DNA from: JAXGZG01 sp050952065
GTDB taxonomy: Bacteria > Bacillota > Sulfobacillia > Fermentithermobacillales > Fermentithermobacillaceae
DNA length: 64,000 nt
Direction: 5' to 3'
Assembly (NCBI GenBank): GCA_050952065.1
Contig: JBMNKF010000005.1
Span: forward strand, 62,001 to 126,000
In this document: positions 9,682-18,705 of the stretch, in pieces
How positions within the stretch are numbered: the first letter of the stretch is position 1
Layout of the letters: each line of letters opens with the position of its first letter
Translations under genes and position numbers: made by a program
The notes under the pieces: model-generated
Database searches by the model: none
What the model saw: only the letters and a program-made list of their open reading frames with translations
What the model was told of the DNA's origin: nothing

Positions 9682-11055
9682 ATGCCCGCAAAAACTATCG
9701 CTGTAGCGCTTGAACCACTTGAATCGGAAAAAGATGTAAAAAACGTTGTGTGGACCTTGGCGACTCCGGCGCTCATAGAAATGGTGCTCGTATCTCTGGT
9801 GGGGATGGCAGACATGATCCAGGTGGGTCGCGTTGGACCTGCCGCCATCACTTCTGTGGGACTCACAAATCAGCCTATGATGTTGCTGCAGTCTGTGTAC
9901 CAGGCTCTGAACGTTGGTACAACGGCGCTGGTTGCTCGCTTCATAGGTATGGGGAAGTACAAGGAAGCCTCGGACACGCTTAGGCAAACGCTGGTTGTTA
10001 CAGTAGTCATGGGTCTCATGACATCCATGTTTGCCGGCGTGTGTGCTCCCTACATTCTGAGGTTTATGGGCGCTGAGATTGAGGTCATTCGAGAAGGCAC
10101 AGGGTATTTCCGAGTCGTTGGTTTCGGGTTCATTTTTAACGCTGTAGCTATGGCCTTATCGTCCGCTCTACGAGGAGCCGGAGACACCAGAACCCCAATG
10201 ACCGTTAATCTCTGGGCAAATGCCGTGAATATCGTTTTTAACTGGATTCTCATTTGGGGAAAGTTTGGCTTTCCAAGGTTAGGAGTACTTGGCGCCGGAA
10301 TCGCTACCACTTTCTCGAGGCTTGTAGCCGCCATCTGGTTTGTCGCCATTGCTCTCAAGGGCGGGAAGCGGATCAGGCTTGATCTCAAAGATAAGTACCG
10401 CGTTGATATGAGCATTCTCCGTCGAGTGTGCAATGTTGGTTTTCCCGCAGCCATAGAGCAGTTGGTGCTTCGGAGCGGTCAGGTCTTGTTCGTCAAGGTG
10501 GTGTCGTCCCTTGGGACTGTCACCTTCGCCGCCCACCAGGTCGGGATGAATATCTTGAGCCTCTCGTTTATGCCGGGACAAGCCTTTTCCACTGCCGCCA
10601 CAACCTTAGTTGGGCAATATTTGGGCGCCAAACATCCTGACAGTGCCGAGCGGTGCGCCGCCACAACCAGGCGATTGGGTTTGGTGGTGAGTTGCTGCAT
10701 GGGACTGGTGTTCTTGTTGGGCGGTAAGTATATCGCTGCTCTATACACTAACGATCCCGCTGTGGCCCTGGCTTCGGCTTCGGTGCTTCGGGTGATTGCC
10801 TTCGCTCAGCCGGCGCAATCCACTCAGTTCATTTTGGCCGGTGCCTTAAGGGGGGCAGGGGATACCAAGTACCCTTTGTACTCTACGGCTATTGGTATGT
10901 GGGTAGCCCGGGTAACGCTGGGATGGTTCTTTGTCAATGTTGCCCATCTAGGTCTCTTGGGGGCATGGTTGGGGATCGCTATAGACCAGACTCTCCGAGG
11001 TGTCTTGATTTATCTTCGCTTCAGGACCGGTAGGTGGAAAGCGGCGAGAGTGTGA
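9682..11055 (+). CDS. MATE family efflux transporter
   Basis: The 457-residue membrane protein has about 12 hydrophobic segments in two similar halves, as expected for a MATE (NorM/DinF-type) Na+ or H+ coupled exporter. Diagnostic stretches are GMADMIQVGRVGPAAITSVG near the first helices and the repeated ALRGAGDT, seen in both halves at about residues 168 and 388. It probably exports cationic drugs or metabolites from the cytoplasm. GAGAGGAG precedes the ATG. No dedicated regulator lies next to it. Confidence 0.9.
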   Translation: MPAKTIAVALEPLESEKDVKNVVWTLATPALIEMVLVSLVGMADMIQVGRVGPAAITSVGLTNQPMMLLQSVYQALNVGTTALVARFIGMGKYKEASDTLRQTLVVTVVMGLMTSMFAGVCAPYILRFMGAEIEVIREGTGYFRVVGFGFIFNAVAMALSSALRGAGDTRTPMTVNLWANAVNIVFNWILIWGKFGFPRLGVLGAGIATTFSRLVAAIWFVAIALKGGKRIRLDLKDKYRVDMSILRRVCNVGFPAAIEQLVLRSGQVLFVKVVSSLGTVTFAAHQVGMNILSLSFMPGQAFSTAATTLVGQYLGAKHPDSAERCAATTRRLGLVVSCCMGLVFLLGGKYIAALYTNDPAVALASASVLRVIAFAQPAQSTQFILAGALRGAGDTKYPLYSTAIGMWVARVTLGWFFVNVAHLGLLGAWLGIAIDQTLRGVLIYLRFRTGRWKAARV

Positions 11056-11188
11056 GGTGCGGAACCCTATTGCCGGTCTCGAGTCTTATGTAACTGGGGA
11101 TGTGTGCTTTTGTGCCAATGCTGAGCCGATTCTGCATTGGTGACCCCTAGACGGACGAGCGGTGATTCGGAGCGAAGGGGGCAATCGG

Positions 11189-12400
11189 ATGCTGGAAGTA
11201 GAGAAGCCCAGTCGTCGACGTAGGAAACGCAAGTCCTCTGGGCTGTCTGGGTTAGCCTTATCTTGTTCACTGGTGTTGGCCCTTCTGCTGGTTTTCAACA
11301 AAGTAGGCTGGCCTCATGTCCTAGGTTCGTTTGTCGAGCGGGAATCTGACTTGGGCAGCGTGGACGGCGCTCATCTGGACGGCTCAGGCGAAGAAGAAGT
11401 CAACGGAATCGAACCGCAAGATCCGGATGAAGATCAGCTTGCTCTCTTGAAACCCAATGAATTAGGTAAGGTCATGATCATCATGTACCATGACGTCCAA
11501 GAAAAGGAGAGCGAATGGGTTCGATCCAGGGAGAACTTCAGGAAAGACCTCGAGAGGTTCTACGAGCTTGGCTACAGTCTCATTCCTCTCAACTCGTACT
11601 TGTCGGGCGTGATCAATGTTCCTGCCGGCAGAGCCCCCTTGATTCTGACCTTTGACGATGGCACCCCCGGTCAACTGAAGACCATCGAACGGGATGGAGT
11701 TACAGTGCCGGATCCCGATTGTGCCGTGGGAATACTTATGGAGTTCTCCAAAGAACACCCCGAATTTGGGCATGCCGCCACGTTCTATGTGGACTACCCC
11801 ACACCTTTCGGGGATCCGTACAGGATCAAAGAGAACTTGGACTTCCTCATCGAAAACGGGATGGAGATCGGAAACCACACGTACAGCCACAGAAACCTCC
11901 AGGGTGTCTCGCCAGACGTGGTAGCGGAGGAAATCGGGCGCCTGGCCAACAAGATCAAAGAGATCTCGCGTTATGAAACCAAATCCCTCGCCCTCCCTTA
12001 CGGGGGTTATCCTCCCTCGAAAGAAAACCTCGGGTCAGGTCAGTGGGACGGTCAGGATTACGTCAATCTGGGCGTCTTGTTGGTGGGGGCTGAGGCGGCG
12101 CCGTCACCGTTTTCTTCCAAGTTCAACCCCATGGCGATTCCCCGAATCCGTGGTTCATCAGAGGAACTGGATAAATGGCTAACTTATTTCCAGGAGTATC
12201 CTGAGCGTCGTTTTGTGTCGGATGGACAAGCCGGCGTAGTCACGATTCCTCGAGAAGACGACGCGCAGCCGGCCCACCGCCAGTCGGTCGAAGGCCAGTC
12301 CGATTTGCCCCATCCGGATCTGGACCTTGCACGGGTTGGCGATCGCAGGGTGGAGACCTATCGACTGCCCGACAGCGAGACCGAGACAAAGACCCATTAG
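11189..12400 (+). CDS. Membrane-anchored polysaccharide deacetylase family protein
   Basis: The product of about 403 residues has a very basic N-terminus, one membrane anchor (about residues 20-38), an acidic linker, and a NodB-type (CE4) deacetylase domain. Visible motifs are IMYHDVQ, LTFDDG with its two Asp residues, the GNHTYSH motif whose His residues bind the metal, and LALPYGGYPP. It should act outside the membrane on N- or O-acetylated sugars such as peptidoglycan or a secondary wall polymer. The last 50 or so residues are polar and unlike the domain. The frame opens at 11162, but AAGGGGG at 11175-11181 fits the ATG at 11189. It converges with purC. Confidence 0.85.
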   Translation: MLEVEKPSRRRRKRKSSGLSGLALSCSLVLALLLVFNKVGWPHVLGSFVERESDLGSVDGAHLDGSGEEEVNGIEPQDPDEDQLALLKPNELGKVMIIMYHDVQEKESEWVRSRENFRKDLERFYELGYSLIPLNSYLSGVINVPAGRAPLILTFDDGTPGQLKTIERDGVTVPDPDCAVGILMEFSKEHPEFGHAATFYVDYPTPFGDPYRIKENLDFLIENGMEIGNHTYSHRNLQGVSPDVVAEEIGRLANKIKEISRYETKSLALPYGGYPPSKENLGSGQWDGQDYVNLGVLLVGAEAAPSPFSSKFNPMAIPRIRGSSEELDKWLTYFQEYPERRFVSDGQAGVVTIPREDDAQPAHRQSVEGQSDLPHPDLDLARVGDRRVETYRLPDSETETKTH

Positions 12401-12424
12401 AGCTGGAGAGTTAGCGCCAGTATC

Positions 12425-12446
12425 GCATCCGTGAGTTCCCGGATGC
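12425..12446. terminator. Hairpin between convergent deacetylase and purC genes
   Basis: GCATCCG and CGGATGC form a perfect 7-bp stem with an 8-nt loop in the convergent gap. No T-run follows on either strand, so it is only a possible terminator. Confidence 0.3.
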
Positions 12447-12519
12447 CCGCCGGCTCGCTCTTCCGGACTCATAGGTGTGGCGTGCCACCTCATGAGGCTA
12501 TGTTATGGTCACATCTGGG

Positions 12520-13194
12520 TCACCGGTGGAGAACCGAAGCCGCCAGTTCCTTCTGAAGAAGCACCTTTCCATCTTTCACAACCCGCATTGAGTCACCTGA
12601 GATCTCGTCGATGAGAACTGTCTCACCATCAATTTCTCCGAACTCGTACTTGATATCGACGAGGTCAAGGCCTTTATGTGCGAGGTGGGTCTTTATAATC
12701 CTAGTGGCCTTGCGGGCAGTGTCTTTCATGGAGTTGATCTGCTCCTCGGTGACGATTCCCAGAGCTATGAGGCTTTCATCGTTGATGAGGGGATCTTGCC
12801 GCTCATCGTCTTTGAGGGTGAACTCCACAACCGACGGCAGAGACTCTCCCACGGACACGTAGTTGCCGTACCTTCGCACAAAGCTCCCCCACGCTTTCTC
12901 CCTGCACACTACCTCAAGTTGGAACGAACGAGCGCGCTTGACCACGAGAGTCCCAGGTTCTGGCCCGATACCTACGAAATGTGTGTGCAAGCCGGCTTCT
13001 TCCAGAAGGTTGAAGAAGTGGACTGTCAGGTTCATGGATGCGTCGCCTTTACCGGAGATCTCTCCGATCACAGTATTGGCTCCCGAATCCACTTGTGTCC
13101 CTGTTCCAGTCACAGTGTCTTTGAATTTCAGCAGGACCGTGCCGTCGTCTCGCAAGAATACGTCTTTCGTCTTACCGCTGTAGATTCTCTCCAA
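12520..13194 (-). CDS. purC: Phosphoribosylaminoimidazole-succinocarboxamide synthase
   Basis: The 224-residue enzyme joins CAIR and aspartate with ATP to make SAICAR in de novo purine synthesis. Family signatures are the N-terminal RIYSGKTKDVF, the ISGKGDASMNL region, then VVKRARSF, and the conserved LVDIKYEFGE and IDEISGDSMR stretches near the C-terminus. The open frame reaches 13290, but TAGGAGG sits 7 nt before a TTG at 13194, and the protein then begins at the normal SAICAR-synthetase N-terminus, so the TTG start is used. No other purine gene is next to it, which is unusual since pur genes are often clustered. Confidence 0.9.
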   Translation of the reverse strand: MERIYSGKTKDVFLRDDGTVLLKFKDTVTGTGTQVDSGANTVIGEISGKGDASMNLTVHFFNLLEEAGLHTHFVGIGPEPGTLVVKRARSFQLEVVCREKAWGSFVRRYGNYVSVGESLPSVVEFTLKDDERQDPLINDESLIALGIVTEEQINSMKDTARKATRIIKTHLAHKGLDLVDIKYEFGEIDGETVLIDEISGDSMRVVKDGKVLLQKELAASVLHR

Positions 13195-13336
13195 GATGTT
13201 TCCTCCTAAGGTTTCCGGGCGCCTAAGCCCGGGACTTGCCGCATGCCACCTTTGGCACCGTGTTCTCCAAGAATACATATCATTCGGCATCGGGCTGGGA
13301 AAGCATCACTTAAGCCTCGGACCGATCCTCTAGGCG

Positions 13337-14632
13337 CTATTTCCCGGAAACAGTCACTCCTGGCATGGATATCCAAGGCATGATCGCCATTCCAAAGTCT
13401 ATCCGTTCCCTGGAGACTGCCGTTATGCTTCTCAGCATCTCGGCGATGTTGCCCGAAATCATGGTTTCGCTTACGGGGTACTTGATCTCGCCGTCCTCGA
13501 TGAGATAGCTGTTCTTGGCGATCCCCGAGAAATCACCGTTTTCGCTGGGCTGACCTCCTGAGAACCGAGTCATGAGCAGGCCCATCTTTACAGATCTGAC
13601 CATTTCTTCGTATCGAGTGGTTCCAGGATCGACAACAAACGCACCTCCTGCATTAACGGCACGCGGTTTGCCTGTCTTCTTGGACCCGTAGAGGCTCAAC
13701 AAGAGGCCTTTGAGGACTCCTTTCTCCACTAAGGTGCTGTTTTTCGCCGCGTAACCGTCGGGTGTGACGAAATACCCCTCGCGGATCTCGTCTGAGACGG
13801 GTTTCGAATGAAGGGTCAAGAGGGGAGTAGTCACGATCTGGCCGACGCTATCTTTGTAGATGCTGGTTCCCGATATGATCGGTCGATCTGTGATGGAGTC
13901 TGTCAAGAATCCCAAGATAGTTTCGATGCAGTCAGGCGTCACTATCACGTCGCCCACGAATTTGCCTTGCAGAGGCGAAGTTACGATCTGCTCAGCCGAT
14001 TGCTTCAGAAGGGTGTCAAGGGAGCCGCATTCCAGGAGTCTTTTCTCCAGGTCTGCCATAGAGAAGCCAGTATAGTTGAAGGACGAAACCCTATCGCCGT
14101 CTCGGGACGAAAACATGGTCATGAAGTGGTAAACACCTTGCCTTGCAACGTAGTCTACGCCGTTGGAGTTGACTACGTAGCTAGTTGTGTGGCTAAAGTC
14201 GAGGATAACCTGGCGTAGGATTGCTTTGGGGTATTTGGTCGCTACCTCGGTCAGAAGCTCCCTGAGTCTGTAGTGCATCCTGTCCAGATCGGGAGAATCA
14301 GCCCCCTTGGAGAACTGGGCGGCAGGCTGGAATTCAGCGACATCGTTGGCGTCGTCAGGCCGAGAAGCTCTTGCGATGGCAAGAGCTTCGTTTGCGGCCC
14401 GGCCGACTGACTCGGAGTCTGACTTATTGATGAGGCTGCTTCCTTTTCTGCCGTCTTTAATGGCCGTCAAGTTGCACCAAGTATCGAACGTCGTCCGGAG
14501 GAGGCTAAATTCGCCCTGGTCTACGTTCATCTCGTGCTTTTCAGTTAAGTTCAAGGTGACCTGGGCCTTGTCTGCACCTTCTCCGACTAGACTCTTCAAA
14601 CCTTCCAAAGCCACCGGTTTGAGGTCTCTCAT
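13337..14632 (-). CDS. pmbA: PmbA/TldE family protein
   Basis: The 431-residue product is the TldE (PmbA) partner of the TldD protease. The TldD/TldE heterodimer degrades unfolded short peptides and processes some peptide natural products such as microcin B17. As in the family, this subunit lacks the HExxxH zinc motif carried by TldD and has the conserved C-terminal pattern (SGGQPSENGDFSGIAKNSYLIEDGE). Its ATG lies 1 nt after the tldD stop codon and its AGGAGG is inside the end of tldD, so the two are translationally coupled. Confidence 0.9.
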   Translation of the reverse strand: MRDLKPVALEGLKSLVGEGADKAQVTLNLTEKHEMNVDQGEFSLLRTTFDTWCNLTAIKDGRKGSSLINKSDSESVGRAANEALAIARASRPDDANDVAEFQPAAQFSKGADSPDLDRMHYRLRELLTEVATKYPKAILRQVILDFSHTTSYVVNSNGVDYVARQGVYHFMTMFSSRDGDRVSSFNYTGFSMADLEKRLLECGSLDTLLKQSAEQIVTSPLQGKFVGDVIVTPDCIETILGFLTDSITDRPIISGTSIYKDSVGQIVTTPLLTLHSKPVSDEIREGYFVTPDGYAAKNSTLVEKGVLKGLLLSLYGSKKTGKPRAVNAGGAFVVDPGTTRYEEMVRSVKMGLLMTRFSGGQPSENGDFSGIAKNSYLIEDGEIKYPVSETMISGNIAEMLRSITAVSRERIDFGMAIMPWISMPGVTVSGK

Positions 14633-14633
14633 G

Positions 14634-16013
14634 CTATCTGCCTCCTATGCTGACCACACACTTGATTGCCGGTCCGCCCATGCCCACCGGTATAGGCTGC
14701 TTCTTGCCGCACATTCCCGACGAAAGCCACTTCATGTCTTTGGAGACCATAGTGACCGTCTTGAGTACTTCAAAGGCTACACCCGATATAGTTGTCTCTT
14801 TGATGGCTCTGCCGAGTTTTCCGTTCTTGATTTCGTACCCGAGGGTTACCCCAAACATGAACTCGCTTGTGGAGTCAGCCTGACCGTTGCTGGGCCTTAT
14901 GAGGTAATAGCCGTCATCCACCGAAGCGATCATGTCTTCTAGAGTGCTATGTCCCGGGAGAATTGCGGTATTCCTCATCCTGATGAGGGGTTCGTCTGAA
15001 AACTGATAAGCCCGGGCATTACCCTGCGGTACCACTCCAAAGTGGACGGCGCTTTCCCTGTTGTGCATGAACCCTTTGAGAACGCCGTTTTCGATCAAAA
15101 TCACATCCTCGGCTCTTACGCCTTCGTCATCGACGTATACCGGTACAGGGCATGTGACTCCCAAAGCGGTGTTGGCGAAGTCCACCAGCGTGATGAGAGG
15201 GCTGACGCACGCCTTGCCCAGCAAGGGTCCTGAAACGGAACCTCCCATGACCAAGTCTGCCTCCGTGGTGTGGCCCATAGCTTCGTGTGCCAGAATTCCC
15301 GCTAACTCGGCGTCCAGCACGCAGGTTCTGGCCCCGGCGTTGGCGAACACGCCATCGACCTTCCTGGTTAGGTGTCGGTACTGGTTTTCGATGGCTTCAA
15401 ATAAGGCCGGAAGTGGCATGATGGCGTCTTCAAAGTGACCTAACCCGCCGTAAGACTCGTAGAGGTCGACCGGCTGACCGTCCTTTTCCATACTGATGAG
15501 TACCGACACGAAGGTCCTGGGGATCAGTGAATACGAAAAAGAACCATCGGATGTGATCAGGGTCTTCTCAATATCTAGAGCGTTCAGGGAGATTGTGCGG
15601 CTGGCTAGGTTAGGATAGGTTCGAACAATGTGGTCGTCAACCTGCCTAAGGAAGTCCATGAGGTCGTTCTGAGATAGCCGGGGTTTCTCGGTTCCCAGAT
15701 CATTTTCCGACCAGGTCGAATTCGTGGGAAGCGACCCTTTCCCTTTTCTTTCTCTGAAATCTAGGAACATAGCGTTGTCTGTGGCGGTGCCTATGACCGA
15801 CCTTATGGTCTCATCAGTGATCTCGGGGCTTGAGGCGAAACCCCACGAGCCGTTGGCGTACACTCTGGCTGAGACACCCCCTGCAGCGGTACGCCTGTTG
15901 GCTGCGTTGTTGCCCTTGACGAAACTTATCTGCACAGTCTTATTCTCTTGTACCCTGAGTTCGGAGTAGGGAGTCAAGAGCCCGGAATAACTCCTGAGGT
16001 CAACATACTTCAT
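14634..16013 (-). CDS. tldD: TldD metalloprotease
   Basis: The 459-residue protein is the catalytic subunit of the TldD/PmbA peptidase. The zinc-binding HEAMGH motif is at residues 243-248 (HExxxH), inside the expected AGILAHEAMGHTTEADL context. The C-terminal half has the family pattern MHNRESA and ending in GKKQPIPVGMGGP. Length and motifs are normal. The frame opens at 16022, but AAGGGAG lies 8 nt before the ATG at 16013. It is the first gene of a two-gene operon with pmbA. No ribosomal peptide precursor is seen nearby, so general peptide turnover is the likely role. Confidence 0.92.
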   Translation of the reverse strand: MKYVDLRSYSGLLTPYSELRVQENKTVQISFVKGNNAANRRTAAGGVSARVYANGSWGFASSPEITDETIRSVIGTATDNAMFLDFRERKGKGSLPTNSTWSENDLGTEKPRLSQNDLMDFLRQVDDHIVRTYPNLASRTISLNALDIEKTLITSDGSFSYSLIPRTFVSVLISMEKDGQPVDLYESYGGLGHFEDAIMPLPALFEAIENQYRHLTRKVDGVFANAGARTCVLDAELAGILAHEAMGHTTEADLVMGGSVSGPLLGKACVSPLITLVDFANTALGVTCPVPVYVDDEGVRAEDVILIENGVLKGFMHNRESAVHFGVVPQGNARAYQFSDEPLIRMRNTAILPGHSTLEDMIASVDDGYYLIRPSNGQADSTSEFMFGVTLGYEIKNGKLGRAIKETTISGVAFEVLKTVTMVSKDMKWLSSGMCGKKQPIPVGMGGPAIKCVVSIGGR

Positions 16014-16022
16014 GTCAATCAC

Positions 16023-16449
16023 TCCCTTGTATTTCCAACGGTCAATTCCATTCTCCTATCATTACAAGAATTCCTTCGAAAGGCCGTAAGCATGAAAGAG
16101 GGATAGGGCTCTTGTCTATGATACGGTCACGAATTTCTCGTGACGGGCCGCTTTCTCATACGGTCGTGACTAGATTCTTGAGGCGTCGGACGAATAGCGC
16201 GGAAGGGGATTTGCGACTGATATAGAAATATACAAAGGAGTCACAGACAATTGATCAGATCGGAAGGCGGGGCGTCTTGGTTAAGTGAGTGGTAACTTGC
16301 TGTCGCATGTTGGCTTACGCTTTGACAGTGGGCAACCTTGGTCTCCATTTTCTAGTAGGAAAATCACTCCAGGAGGTGACCGTCACCGACAAGCCCGAAC
16401 CTTAATTGTCCGTGACTGTCATTAGTTTCGCCTTTGGAGGTGGAAAGCA
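16023..16449. promoter_or_regulatory. Divergent control region with palindromes
   Basis: This 427-bp gap separates leftward tldD from the rightward four-gene membrane cluster and holds no convincing gene. It contains an inverted repeat GTCACGA-ATTTC-TCGTGAC at 16126-16144, a related half (ATACGGTCGTGAC) just after it, and a 13-bp palindrome GGTGACCGTCACC at 16375-16387. The shared GTCAC/GTGAC half-sites suggest an operator. TTGACA at 16322-16327 could be a -35 box for the cluster, but no good -10 box follows at 17 bp. Confidence 0.4.
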
Positions 16450-17217
16450 GTGTTCAATGAAGGCATGGGTTTTGATTTCCTGTGGTCGTTGGCGATCCTG
16501 CTCTGTGTGTCCTTGGTCCTTAGGCAGACAACGCAGGGCAGAGCGAGCTGGGAAATTCGCAGGGTTCAGGGGTTGGATGCGATTGATGAGGCCATCGGAC
16601 GAGCTACCGAGATGAACAGGCCCGTCATGTATCTGCCTGGGTACACAGGGCTATCAAGTCCTCAGACCTTGGCGTCAATGACGGTTCTATCGGAAGTTGC
16701 AAAAAAGACGGCTCAGTACGACTGTCGTTTAATTGTCCCGGTTCAGTATCCGGAGATTCACTCAGTCTTGCACGAAGTCATCAGACAGTCGTATATCGAG
16801 ACCGGCCACCCTGATAGGTTTAGATCCGACGACGTGATGTGGTTCTCGAACCACTATTTTGGGTATGCAATCGGTGTCATCGGGATCATGAACAAAGAGC
16901 AGATCGGCGCTAACATCATGGTCGGCAGTTTCGCTTTTGACGCGCTCATGTATGGTGAGGCCGCGAGCCAGGTCGGGGCCATCCAAATCGGCGGGACCGA
17001 TGGCCCGATTACTGATTTCGTCGTCACCTGCGACTATACCCTCATAGGCGAGGAAATGTATGCCGCGGCCGCATACCTGTCCAAAGACCCCAAGAGGATT
17101 TCCTCAATTGTAGTTGAGGACTGGTTCAAATACGTGGTGACGGCCGTAGTTATCCTTGGCTCTCTCCTTAACACCATCGGCAAAGTCGACGTTCTCAGCA
17201 GAATACTTGACTGGTAG
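16450..17217 (+). CDS. Membrane-anchored protein, DUF6754-like; membrane cluster gene 1
   Basis: The 255-residue product has one hydrophobic segment near the N-terminus (about 9-21) and one near the C-terminus (about 230-247), enclosing a soluble domain of about 200 residues. The central domain has AIGRATEMNRPVMYLPG and a Gly-rich QIGGTDGPITDF stretch. It resembles the uncharacterised DUF6754 family from memory; this assignment is unverified. The start is GTG at 16450 with GGAGG 9 nt upstream. It is the first of four genes packed with gaps of 13 nt or less or 1-nt overlap. No catalytic residues can be named. Confidence 0.6.
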   Translation: MFNEGMGFDFLWSLAILLCVSLVLRQTTQGRASWEIRRVQGLDAIDEAIGRATEMNRPVMYLPGYTGLSSPQTLASMTVLSEVAKKTAQYDCRLIVPVQYPEIHSVLHEVIRQSYIETGHPDRFRSDDVMWFSNHYFGYAIGVIGIMNKEQIGANIMVGSFAFDALMYGEAASQVGAIQIGGTDGPITDFVVTCDYTLIGEEMYAAAAYLSKDPKRISSIVVEDWFKYVVTAVVILGSLLNTIGKVDVLSRILDW

Positions 17218-17228
17218 GTGAGAGACAA

Positions 17229-17852
17229 ATGAGGAAAGCCTTACCGGCCTCGATAGTGGTGGTATCTGCCGCTATCATAATCCTGAATGTTTGTTTCCAG
17301 ATGCCTGAGGCATTCAAGGATATGGCTCAGGAGTTGGACAAATGGTCAGTTCTCAGCACAGCTATGGTGTGCTTCTTGGGACTGGTTAACCTAACGCGAG
17401 TTCACACGTCCAACATCCGACGGAAGGGCAAACACTGGGATATATCCATTCTTCTCCTGGCCGTGACCTATGCGATGCTGGTTCTGGGGATTTTCACAGG
17501 GCCCAAAGGCAAGACCTATGACTGGGTTTTCCAGACCACAGTTGTGCCGCTTGGAGCCTCTTTTTATGCAATAGTAGCATTCTACGCCTTTTCCGCAGGC
17601 TATCGATGTTTCACCATGAGAAGTCGAGATGCCATGATTCTGCTCATTACGGGTATTGTCGTCCTCGTTGGGATGGCGCCTCTGGGCGAAAAACTCATTC
17701 CGCAGACGACACCGCTTACTAACTGGATTCTGGAAGTGCCAAGCGCTGCTGCCAGCCGAGGGATATCGTTTGGGGCTGGAATTGCGGGTCTAATCACAAC
17801 TTGCAGGATTATTCTTGGACTAGACCGACCCTACCTGGGTGCGGGAGAGTAG
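17229..17852 (+). CDS. Polytopic membrane protein; membrane cluster gene 2
   Basis: The 207-residue protein has about six hydrophobic segments (about 8-24, 38-57, 75-95, 100-125, 135-152 and 175-195), with little soluble sequence between them. I do not recognise the family. It starts 11 nt after the stop of gene 1 and ends 13 nt before gene 3, so the four genes are almost certainly one operon. It may be the membrane partner of the anchored soluble domain encoded upstream. Confidence 0.6.
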   Translation: MRKALPASIVVVSAAIIILNVCFQMPEAFKDMAQELDKWSVLSTAMVCFLGLVNLTRVHTSNIRRKGKHWDISILLLAVTYAMLVLGIFTGPKGKTYDWVFQTTVVPLGASFYAIVAFYAFSAGYRCFTMRSRDAMILLITGIVVLVGMAPLGEKLIPQTTPLTNWILEVPSAAASRGISFGAGIAGLITTCRIILGLDRPYLGAGE

Positions 17853-17865
17853 AGGGGGGAATGAG

Positions 17866-18705
17866 ATGAACGCCTGGGAACGCATGAGCAGGCTTGATGC
17901 TAGGTGCATCTACCTGTTGCTGACATTGGTTCTAGTGGTGCCTCTTCTGAAGCCGTGGAACCTTCCCGTTCCAATCTCTCCTATGACAGTGGCATACAAA
18001 GAGACCCTCGAATCTCTGGCGCCCGGCAAGATAATCGGTATTGCTGCTGACTACAGGAGCGATACGCTTACAGAGTTGAACCCGATCTTGCAGGCGACGT
18101 TTCGTCAAGTCATGGGGCAGGGCAACAAGGTCATCATATGGGCCCTGATCGACGAAGGGGCCAACGTGTCTCAAGCTGCCTTGGAGCCCATTGCAGAGGA
18201 ACTCGGGAAGGTATACGGCACAGACTGGATCAACTTGGGTTACAAGCCCGGCACCAACGTGACTCTTCAGAAGATGATCGATGACCTCGACGAGGGGGCG
18301 GGATACACCGACCTCTTCGGAAAGACACTACGAGACTATCCCATCATGCAGGGTATCACTTCGCTTACTCAGATGGATATGGTCATTGTGATTCCCAGCA
18401 CCACACTTGGAATTGAGCCCTATATGACAATGCTCACCATTCCCAACAAGATTCCTTTGCTGCAGGGATGTGCCTCAGGTGGAGCCACCAACGCTGTCAA
18501 CCTGTACAAGGCCGATATGATCAAGGGAGCAATCGCCGGTCTTAGAGGTGCTGCGGAGTACGAGAAGCTTCTCGACGTTCCGGGCTTGGCGAGCGCAGCC
18601 ACGGATGCCCAATCGGCCGCTCACGTGTTGATGATCGTTCTCATTGGAATGGCCAATTTGGTCTATTTCATGAATAGGCGCGCGAAGAGTGGAGGTGGAA
18701 GATAA
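17866..18705 (+). CDS. Protein with soluble domain between two membrane anchors; membrane cluster gene 3
   Basis: The 279-residue protein repeats the topology of gene 1: an N-terminal hydrophobic segment (about 14-30), a soluble domain of about 215 residues, and a C-terminal segment (about 253-270). The soluble part has an alternating helix/strand pattern (GKIIGIAADYRSD, KVIIWALIDEGAN, MVIVIPSTTLG), suggesting a Rossmann-like or other alpha/beta fold. I do not recognise it. AGGGGGG at 17853-17859 fits the ATG at 17866 rather than the longer frame from 17839. Its stop overlaps the start of gene 4 by one base (TAATG). Confidence 0.6.
   Translation: MNAWERMSRLDARCIYLLLTLVLVVPLLKPWNLPVPISPMTVAYKETLESLAPGKIIGIAADYRSDTLTELNPILQATFRQVMGQGNKVIIWALIDEGANVSQAALEPIAEELGKVYGTDWINLGYKPGTNVTLQKMIDDLDEGAGYTDLFGKTLRDYPIMQGITSLTQMDMVIVIPSTTLGIEPYMTMLTIPNKIPLLQGCASGGATNAVNLYKADMIKGAIAGLRGAAEYEKLLDVPGLASAATDAQSAAHVLMIVLIGMANLVYFMNRRAKSGGGR

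Noticed and set aside
12520..13194. Purine riboswitch or pur operon around purC
   Set aside because: No purine riboswitch core was seen upstream, and no other pur gene is adjacent.
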